DNA from: Methylobacter sp.
GTDB taxonomy: Bacteria; Pseudomonadota; Gammaproteobacteria; Methylococcales; Methylomonadaceae
Assembly: GCA_030699385.1 (NCBI GenBank)
Contig: JAUYMY010000034.1
Coordinates: 1 to 60,980, forward strand
Reading direction: 5' to 3'
Length of the DNA stretch: 60,980 nt
The notes beneath the pieces are model-generated. The model worked only from the letters and a program-made list of their open reading frames with translations, was not told where the DNA came from and made no database searches. The position numbers and the translations under genes were made by a program. This document shows positions 56,494-60,980 of the stretch, one piece after another. Numbering within the stretch: position 1 is the first letter of the stretch; each line of letters begins with the position of its first letter.

Positions 56494-56667
56494 ATGAACG
56501 AAGAAGAACAAACAAAAGACAAATTCTGGCTATATGTTGCCGGCACAGTGATTGCGCTGTTAGTCACTATTGGCGTAGTTAAACAAAGTGAAAACGAAAA
56601 ATTCGCGCCCATCAAGCAGCAATTGGAAGAAGAAACCAAGCTCATGAACATCCGCGTCTTGAACTGA
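56494..56667 (+). CDS. 57-residue single-pass membrane protein
   Basis: A very short gene (57 codons plus stop). Acidic N terminus MNEEEQTKDKFW, one transmembrane segment about residues 12-29 (LYVAGTVIALLVTIGVV), and a charged helical tail KQQLEEETKLMNIRV. No Cys and no signal cleavage site. An AAGG-type ribosome site precedes the ATG, and a strong promoter lies about 220 bases upstream. The next gene starts 47 bases downstream, so co-expression is likely. Function unknown. Confidence 0.7.
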   Translation: MNEEEQTKDKFWLYVAGTVIALLVTIGVVKQSENEKFAPIKQQLEEETKLMNIRVLN

Positions 56668-56714
56668 ACTTAACCCCGTCACACATTACTTAACATAATA
56701 ATCAGGAGAGAACG

Positions 56715-57077
56715 ATGAAACTTAATTGGGTATGCCTGGGAATGGCCCTGGCTTTTTTTTCCGGAACCACGATGGCGACAGAATATATTTACCGCGATCT
56801 GATGGCTAACACGCTACCTTCGGCCGCGTGTGAAGTAGAATCCGACGCCATTGCAACAGCGTCAAAAGCCTACAATATCAAACGCTACAGCAAAACATTT
56901 TGTCAGTCGCAAGGTTACGGTTGGCATGCAGAAGCAGTCAAAGATGAGGGCAAAGCGGCCTGCACACCTTGCACCGGCGCTAATCAGGGCAAAAGCCAGT
57001 GCCATTTGGAAGATATGGTAGTGACCTGCAAACGCATCAAACCCGGCTCAGTCGGTATGTTGCCAGGAAAAAGTTAA
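56715..57077 (+). CDS. Secreted six-cysteine protein of unknown function
   Basis: A 120-residue protein with a signal peptide cut after TTMA (about residue 21). The mature part has six cysteines (39, 63, 83, 86, 96, 105), including CTPC, and is likely stabilised by three disulfides in the periplasm. A strong AGGAGAG ribosome site precedes the ATG. I do not recognise the family. Placed after the 57-residue membrane protein and converging on an RND adaptor gene 51 bases away. Confidence 0.7.
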   Translation: MKLNWVCLGMALAFFSGTTMATEYIYRDLMANTLPSAACEVESDAIATASKAYNIKRYSKTFCQSQGYGWHAEAVKDEGKAACTPCTGANQGKSQCHLEDMVVTCKRIKPGSVGMLPGKS

Positions 57078-57128
57078 TGACAACTGCGTGAGTCTGAGCG
57101 CCGTCTCTTGCTCACGCGATTCCAACCG

Positions 57129-58109
57129 CTAATCATCTTCATCGGGGATTTGTCCCTTTAACTCTTCCGACAACAGCATTTGACCACCGGCAATAACCAC
57201 GCGTTCCCCCTCATGAATACCTTGCGCAACGAAATAACCGCCGGTGGCCACTGAAAATGAGTCAATAGCGCGGCGACTGAATTGTTCTGCCGCGATTTTG
57301 ATATAAACAAAGGCCTGATCCATATACCAGATTACAGCCGTCTTCGGAATAATAACGCCAGACTGGTTTTCGCCTCGCTCCGGTATCCATGCGGCTACGC
57401 GCATCCCGCTTCTGATGTGTTTAGCGTCAGCCTGAAAAAAATAGCTATCGCCTTGCGCAGTATTATCTGCTTGCGGTGCCGCTGAAATCAGCTGGGCTTT
57501 AGTAGCGCTGCTGCGATTGCCGGACACGTCGACGACAATGCTGTGAATATCAGCTGACAATTGTTTATTGGCAGGCAAAGTAATGTGCAACAAAGTCTGC
57601 GCGCCCGATAAAAGCGCATCCAACCGGTCGGTTTCTGTCGTTAGCGCCCAGCCGGCAAGTTTTTCGCCCCAATTAAGCCTGGCTTCATCAATAATAGCTT
57701 TTTCTTGAACATCGCTGGTTTTCATCCGCGCTTTATCAGCTTGCCATTGCGCTTGCTGCATTTGCAAGTTGCGTTTTGATGTCGCACCTTCACGGTACAA
57801 ATCCTGCTGTCGCTTAATGTCCTGCCCTGCTTGAGTCAATTTCGCCCTAGCGCTGCCGCGTTCAGCTTGCGCGACTAAATACCGATGCCGCAATTCAAGC
57901 AACGGATGTATGTTGACTGCTTTTCCGTAAGCAATAAACTCGGAATATTGGCTGACTGACTTAAGTGTTGCCGTCTGCAGTCCCGATACCGATTGCATAT
58001 TGGCAGACAGCAAAACGCTACCCCGTTCGCGCTGAACACCGGACTCGTCATCAGCGAAAACCGGACGCATATTAATGATAAAAATACAGGCCAATAAAAA
58101 GGCGTTCAT
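57129..58109 (-). CDS. Periplasmic adaptor of RND efflux type (CusB/HlyD-like), orphan
   Basis: A 326-residue membrane-fusion protein. Signal peptide to about residue 19 (VFA). The helical hairpin from about 70 to 155 (LVAQAERGSARAKLTQAGQD and KRQQDLYREGATSKRNLQMQ) is the coiled coil. A beta-barrel follows with SGMRVAAWIPERGENQSGV and IPKTAVIWYMDQAFVYI, ending GGQMLLSEELKGQI. The lipoyl half is short. No RND pump or TolC gene follows or precedes it, which is unusual for this family. A partner elsewhere is the simplest reading. Confidence 0.78.
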   Translation of the reverse strand: MNAFLLACIFIINMRPVFADDESGVQRERGSVLLSANMQSVSGLQTATLKSVSQYSEFIAYGKAVNIHPLLELRHRYLVAQAERGSARAKLTQAGQDIKRQQDLYREGATSKRNLQMQQAQWQADKARMKTSDVQEKAIIDEARLNWGEKLAGWALTTETDRLDALLSGAQTLLHITLPANKQLSADIHSIVVDVSGNRSSATKAQLISAAPQADNTAQGDSYFFQADAKHIRSGMRVAAWIPERGENQSGVIIPKTAVIWYMDQAFVYIKIAAEQFSRRAIDSFSVATGGYFVAQGIHEGERVVIAGGQMLLSEELKGQIPDEDD

Positions 58110-58490
58110 TGCTTCATTGATAGTTAAAAAATGAGAGCACTGTTCCCATTTATGAAATAGTGTCTATTAGAACAAATAATTACACGGTTGGTTTAGCTTT
58201 AATTGTCAGCGTAGAGTGTAAAGCATTGAGCATCGCTAATTTTTAACTGACCATAATGGTTACAAAAATTGTTTTTTGGTATAAAAAATGCTAAGTATTT
58301 GTAATTAAGCACGCATTCAAGTGCAACCTGTTATCGCTAAATTGTAAGATAAGCGTGGCTTGAACGTTAAAAAAAAGTATTTTGCGGGCGAGAATAGCTA
58401 AAACTGAGCGGCACCGAGTGGAACCTAAGTGACAATTAAGTGACACTTTAATGTATTTGATACTGAGTATTCAGTATAGGACGAAAAATT
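58110..58490. promoter_or_regulatory. Intergenic region with palindromic operator before the 303-residue gene
   Basis: About 380 AT-rich bases. Two direct repeats taagtgaca occur just before 58450, and a perfect inverted repeat atactga-gtat-tcagtat lies at 58460-58477, 13 bases before the next ATG; this could be a repressor site overlapping the ribosome site (AGGA at about 58478-58482). No other signal found. Confidence 0.45.
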
Positions 58491-59402
58491 ATGGCTTCTA
58501 ACGCGCTGACCATCGATCGGCTTCGTAACACAACGTATCCTGAAAACAGTTTAGAGCGTGTTCAGCAGAAAGCGTTGGAAGACAACGCGGTATCAACGTT
58601 TGTTGAAGCCATGAAAAAGTTTGATTACGCGGACTCCAACGCTCAGAACAGGGAACTTGAGTTGGAAGTGGCTAAAGTAAAGGAGCGTACAGGTGTACAA
58701 GTACGTTATGAATCGTCATTTTGGGGTAGCGGTTCGCTTGTATTTCCTAAAGGGATGATTGAATCGTCTGTTAGGGCAACACTGGTAAAAGTTACAACAG
58801 AAGCGGGGGCATTGCCTATCGATGGTAATCAAGAGGAAGGCTATTCGATTGCCGTATCTGACTTTGCTTCAGCGGCGCCGGATGTAGTGAAAGAAGCGAA
58901 AGCGGCGCAACAAAAGGAACTGCATGAGTTGAAAGCGGCTCAAACAGAAGCGGCAAATAAAACCTTGGCGGCGCATGGCTGGGATTTGACCGGTTATAAT
59001 CATCGCTGGCATCAGCATAAATCACCTGACGATAGCCCTATTCAAACAGCAAGAACTTCACCCAAAGCGGTAGTCGCTAATACTACCAAACCCGTAGTAG
59101 CTGCAGAAACTGATGCGGCAACAACGTATGCTATTGCAGAGCATCCTCGTGTTATTCCAATATTACAGCCTATTGATGTAGCACAGAAAAGAACAGTTGT
59201 GGCTCACACCTTACCAGAAAAAACACGGCACTTAAGCCACAATCAAGCACAAGCACAACAGGCTGAAACCATTGCCGATATTCGTAAACTAGTAGAAAAA
59301 ACCAGGCTGGCAGCACTTGAGTCAGCAAATGCCAGTAAAACGGCAATGCTATATCTCAGTGAGTTGAAAGCGGGCAGCCTCAATCAGCAAACATACAGTT
59401 AG
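58491..59402 (+). CDS. Uncharacterised 303-residue cytoplasmic protein
   Basis: No family recognised. The N-terminal part (about 1-150) is helical, with NRELELEVAKVKERTGVQVR, then a short hydrophobic strand GSGSLVFPKGM. The middle is Ala/Lys/Glu-rich coiled coil (VVKEAKAAQQKELHELKAAQ). The C-terminal half is low complexity (Pro, Thr, Ala) followed by another helix (AETIADIRKLVEKTRLAALE). No signal peptide or membrane segment. AGGA ribosome site. The stop TAG is partly supplied by a miniature element inserted at its end; before insertion the stop would have been TAA. Confidence 0.7.
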   Translation: MASNALTIDRLRNTTYPENSLERVQQKALEDNAVSTFVEAMKKFDYADSNAQNRELELEVAKVKERTGVQVRYESSFWGSGSLVFPKGMIESSVRATLVKVTTEAGALPIDGNQEEGYSIAVSDFASAAPDVVKEAKAAQQKELHELKAAQTEAANKTLAAHGWDLTGYNHRWHQHKSPDDSPIQTARTSPKAVVANTTKPVVAAETDAATTYAIAEHPRVIPILQPIDVAQKRTVVAHTLPEKTRHLSHNQAQAQQAETIADIRKLVEKTRLAALESANASKTAMLYLSELKAGSLNQQTYS

Positions 59403-59608
59403 GTGATTTCTAATAAAAAATGTCCCTGATAATCGAAAGCTGTAGAAAAACAGAGTCCACGCTTATCACGAAAGCCACGAAAAAAAGCAGTCAAAATGAA
59501 ATAGCTTTGCTTATTTTCGTGTCGCCTGGAGATGCCTATTTTTGGCTTTTCGTGCTTTTCGTGTTTTTCGTGGACAATTATTTGGGGCTTTTTTTTCAGG
59601 AAATCACC
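59402..59608 (+). mobile_element. Palindromic miniature element, GGTGATTTC family, copy 2
   Basis: About 207 bp with exact 9-bp terminal repeats ggtgatttc and gaaatcacc, flanked by TTA on both sides (59399-59401 and 59609-59611). The interior repeats gctgtagaaaaa-agtccacg and the cacgaaaa palindromes of the copy at 10490, here with a longer insert. Encodes no protein. Confidence 0.75.
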
Positions 59609-59727
59609 TTAAGCTAAACTCGGGTAGATGTGTCTACAATACGCAGAATTGAGGACAGTCATCACACCAAAAAGCACAGTGGTTATTGTTACGAGCACCT
59701 ATTTTCTAAACGTTTTGTCTGAAGACT

Positions 59728-60855
59728 TCACCGGCGCAATATCACGGGGCCTGATCCGACGTGAATACGCAGTAATTCATAGGGTCGCTGCCGTTGATCT
59801 ACACCATTGTGAAAGCCGGCCTGACGATGCAATTGGTTGGCGGTGAAATAAAGATAGCCATCCGTTCCTATCGAGAGGGTGTCAGGCCACAGGATGCGCG
59901 GGTCTTGTGCAAGTGTCTGCCAGTGGCCTTCAGTGTATTGGCGGATCGCATTGTTTTCATAGTCGCCTCCGTAGATGCGGCCTTGCGCGTCTTCTGCAAG
60001 ACCGTCCGATGCACCCTTGAGCCCGAGATCACGCACGGCAGCCGCTATCGTGTCATCGCTGACCTTCACATCACGCAACAGCGCAGTCGGCACAGAATAA
60101 AGGTGTCGACTGGAAAGCGGTGAGTAATAAAGAAGCGCACCGTCGGGTGAGATGGCAATTCCGTCACTCGCAACCTGGAAAGGTGTCGAAGGGCCATCGG
60201 CGGGGCGATTCATCAAAACCGTGCCTTCAATTTTCGGCACGAAGTCAGGGTCGGGGCTAACGCTGGCGTGCCCTGACAGGCGACGTAAAGCGTGCTCACT
60301 CGCCAAGTCCACCACGATGATGCCACCTGCGGAACTGTCAGTGATATAGGCGACGCCTGCTTTTCCTTGGCGGAGATCAAAGCGCATGTCATTCACATAA
60401 CTGTTGGGCCTTAACACGTCCGGGCCAAGCAGGATTGAGCGGACGATTTGATTGGTCGCCATATCTACAGCGACAAGCTTTGCACCACCGGGAATTGGTT
60501 TGGAAAAATTCGGCGCCCCCGTGTCGAGTATCCACAAACGGTTGGCGCCATCCGCGACCACGCTCTGCACACTAATCAGTGTTTCAGCGGCACGGGCCGG
60601 ATCGCCACGGTTGACGGCTGCATTCGGATAGGCAAAAACACGACCATTCTTGAGTTCGCCCACTGTAAAAGGCGGATTATCGCCCCAGTGCGGATAATTG
60701 ATGAAGATGCGGCCATTTTCCGCGACCGTGACCCCGCAGGGCATCGGGCCATCGAACGTGGCGACGCGCTCGACCTGTGCGAGTGACGTTGGTTCAAGGT
60801 GGGCGCAGGCTGTAAGCAGACCGCCGATCAGTGTTGCTGCAAGTAGTTTTTTCAT
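59728..60855 (-). CDS. Lipoprotein of the major royal jelly/Yellow protein family
   Basis: A 375-residue probable lipoprotein (signal ending LLTACAHL) with the six-bladed propeller of the MRJP/Yellow family, related to bacterial gluconolactonase-like proteins. ADGANRLWILDTGAPN, AYITDSSAGGIIVVDL and SDGIAISPDGALLYYSPL are characteristic segments. Bacterial members are of unknown reaction. The gene looks more G+C-rich than its neighbours and follows a mobile-element copy, which would fit acquisition, though this was judged by eye. Alone on its strand, with a terminator-like hairpin upstream of its start. Confidence 0.82.
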   Translation of the reverse strand: MKKLLAATLIGGLLTACAHLEPTSLAQVERVATFDGPMPCGVTVAENGRIFINYPHWGDNPPFTVGELKNGRVFAYPNAAVNRGDPARAAETLISVQSVVADGANRLWILDTGAPNFSKPIPGGAKLVAVDMATNQIVRSILLGPDVLRPNSYVNDMRFDLRQGKAGVAYITDSSAGGIIVVDLASEHALRRLSGHASVSPDPDFVPKIEGTVLMNRPADGPSTPFQVASDGIAISPDGALLYYSPLSSRHLYSVPTALLRDVKVSDDTIAAAVRDLGLKGASDGLAEDAQGRIYGGDYENNAIRQYTEGHWQTLAQDPRILWPDTLSIGTDGYLYFTANQLHRQAGFHNGVDQRQRPYELLRIHVGSGPVILRR

Positions 60856-60884
60856 GGTTTCGCGATAAGCTTAGGGTTCACTAG

Positions 60885-60923
60885 AAAAAAAACCACCCAA
60901 CCCGATGAGGGATTGGATGGTTT
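60885..60923 (-). terminator. Terminator of a minus-strand gene beyond the window
   Basis: On the minus strand a 14-bp stem (aaaccatccaatcc paired with ggttgggtggttt, with two G-U pairs) is followed by eight T. It would end a leftward gene that lies past 60980. The last 20 bases (gcattcccacgctggagctc) look like a common intergenic repeat fragment. Confidence 0.55.
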
Positions 60924-60980
60924 GTTGAGTTTACATCAAACTGAGCTTGAGGGTAGGCATTCCCACGCTGGAGCTCTCAT

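Noticed and set aside
56494..56667. 57-residue gene considered as a methanobactin-type precursor because a TonB receptor is near
   Set aside because: It has no cysteines and is a membrane-spanning protein.
1..60980. CRISPR arrays, rRNA genes and prophage structural genes
   Set aside because: No regularly spaced repeats, rRNA sequence or phage gene was found. The repeats present are palindromic miniature elements.

Overview
The window is about 61 kb of a gammaproteobacterial chromosome. Conserved blocks point that way: ybeL-like/leuS/lptE/holA, ypjD/ffh/rpsP-rimM-trmD-rplS, and speD-osmC divergent from crp (the vfr arrangement of Pseudomonas). The sucA-sucB-lpd operon, glcF, an H-NS protein, the arsenosugar pair arsS-arsM and an LpxA-type gene suit an environmental, possibly Methylococcales-like bacterium. 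No methane-oxidation gene lies in the window, so that placement is an inference.

Layout. 1-3.3 kb: a 5'-broken histidine kinase and a REC-PAS-PAS-GGDEF-EAL protein. 3.6-4.3 kb: a decayed toxin-antitoxin pair and an hns gene. 5.0-10.5 kb: 2-oxoglutarate dehydrogenase E1, E2 and an E3-like protein that lacks key catalytic residues. 10.6-15.9 kb: an FAD protein, a CheY-like protein, an RNA helicase, a rhomboid protease and small membrane proteins. 15.9-18.0 kb: a membrane protein and glcF, split and bracketed by miniature transposons. 18.0-23.6 kb: speD, osmC, crp, a DUF3014 protein, typA, rhodanese. 23.8-28.8 kb: a LysR regulator and a WbpV-WbpL-WbpM-like surface polysaccharide set. 29.0-32.6 kb: an aldo/keto reductase and the arsenosugar genes. 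32.7-37.3 kb: fcl, lnt, a ParA-antitoxin-PIN cluster, ybeL-like. 37.4-45.8 kb: leuS, lptE, holA, ypjD, ffh and the rpsP operon. 45.9-48.4 kb: ogt, xerD, an lpxA-like gene, tRNA-Leu(UAA). 48.5-56.0 kb: a giant sensor kinase fused to GGDEF and a TonB-dependent receptor. 56.2-60.9 kb: mostly uncharacterised envelope and accessory genes.

The most distinctive structural feature is two families of gene-less miniature elements. One (five copies: 4470, 16421, 17851, 20986, 28848) has GTAACT...AGTTAC-type ends; four copies carry exact or near-exact 8-bp target duplications, which fits IS66-type mobilisation. The other (10490, 59402) carries cacgaaaaacac palindromes. Several copies sit on stop codons. 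One separates an apparently ATGA-coupled gene pair (membrane protein and glcF) while duplicating both the stop and the start codon.

The most notable protein is the E3 subunit of the 2-oxoglutarate dehydrogenase operon. The first redox cysteine is Tyr and the catalytic Glu is Lys, while E1 and E2 look intact. That suggests E3 activity comes from elsewhere, or that this protein has another role.
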